This document shows positions 30,371 to 30,902 of a stretch of 30,902 bases of DNA, in pieces. The notes below the pieces were generated by a model that was not told where the DNA came from, searched no databases, and saw only the letters and a list, made by a program, of their open reading frames with translations. The DNA is from Beroe ovata (lineage: Eukaryota > Ctenophora > Nuda > Beroida > Beroidae): the NCBI GenBank assembly GCA_946803715.1, contig CAMPET010000018.1, forward strand, positions 451,293-482,194, in the 5' to 3' direction. The position numbers and the translations under genes were made by a program. Numbering within the stretch: the stretch's first letter is position 1; each line of letters starts with the position of its first letter.

Positions 30371-30902
30371 CTGAAAAAGAGGATATACTATAATATACTG
30401 GGTGTGTGTATTTTGTGTTTCTAATTGAAGTTTGGAAGTCTGATATAAGTATTGGCGATAAGATTTTCTCATCAAAATTTCTAGTTCCTAGCTCAGAAAA
30501 TAAACATGTCTGACCTCAAGCTGTAAGTCTATAGAATAAGACTATGTCCACGAGTAACAGAAAGAGCGACAATTGACCGACTAACCGACTATTGACCCCC
30601 AATTTAAGATCCATTTCATTTCAAAAACGTTGATTTAATTAATTGATGGATTTAAAGAGATTGAACTGTATTGAAGATTATTGAGCGAAAATGTCACTCA
30701 AAAACACTCAAAATCATTCAACACATGTATAGTTGTAGGCAACACATGTATAGTTGTAGGCAATCCCAGTCAGGAAGCAGTCTGTCATGAGTGGATGAAC
30801 TCAATGGCAGATGGAGTTGGGAGTGGTTGAGGGGTAGAGGAGAGGTAGGGGTAGAGGAGAACTAGAAGGTAGGGGGTAGAGGGGAGGTAGGGGGTAGAGG
30901 AG
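30371..30902. other. Right-edge sequence upstream of the sushi gene
   Basis: No exon recognised. It holds a perfect 21-bp tandem pair (ACACATGTATAGTTGTAGGCA at 30721-30741 and 30742-30762, written here as unit start ACACATGTATAG). A G-rich purine repeat of the type GGTAGGGGGTAGAGGAGA runs from about 30826 to the edge. Confidence 0.7.

Overview
This is a gene-dense stretch of an animal nuclear genome. Most genes have introns with GT/AG borders, exon phases join across them, and the products are typical of animals (a T-box factor, VIRMA, CGRRF1, RFWD3). Many introns are short, some under 50 nt. The compact layout and one unrecognised sushi-domain protein suggest an early-branching animal such as a sponge. 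That placement is inference. All protein names rest on motif and alignment recognition by eye, without a database search.

Region 1-11348 (minus strand) is one large gene, the homologue of VIRMA/virilizer, the scaffold of the m6A mRNA methyltransferase complex. I traced 26 exons that join in phase to 1312 codons; the C-terminal end lies beyond the left edge. Three other genes sit inside its introns: a tRNA-Phe (plus strand), an uninterrupted NDUFAF6 homologue (minus strand; complex I assembly) and a three-exon CGRRF1-like RING protein (plus strand).

Region 11755-16516 (minus strand) is an ANKRD40 homologue: ankyrin repeats, a Q/P-rich linker and a conserved C-terminal domain. Its large third traced intron holds a complete, uninterrupted T-box gene on the same strand. 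The T-box exon carries a donor site in the phase needed to splice onto the ANKRD40 3' exons.

Region 17076-22374 (minus strand) holds three neighbouring genome- or organelle-maintenance genes: PARP2 (one exon), MTG2, the mitochondrial Obg GTPase (one exon), and RFWD3 (three exons). Region 22375-24347 has no gene and is a cluster of short inverted-repeat elements, several extremely CGCG-rich. One element of 121 bp has a perfect 8-bp target-site duplication.

Region 24348-28916 (minus strand) encodes the hinge and C-terminal half of SMC6. A block of about 600 bp carrying one hinge exon occurs twice in tandem with a single N at the junction, which looks like two alleles placed side by side. The N-terminal half of SMC6 is absent. 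Instead, a minus-strand gene for a sushi-domain protein lies at 29210-30370, with a one-base frame break at an A8 run.

Functionally, RFWD3, PARP2 and SMC6 all act in genome maintenance, and MTG2 and NDUFAF6 act in mitochondria. Nothing in the sequence shows co-regulation, so I treat the grouping as neighbourhood only. The most distinctive property of the window is gene-within-intron nesting: four secure cases and one possible one.
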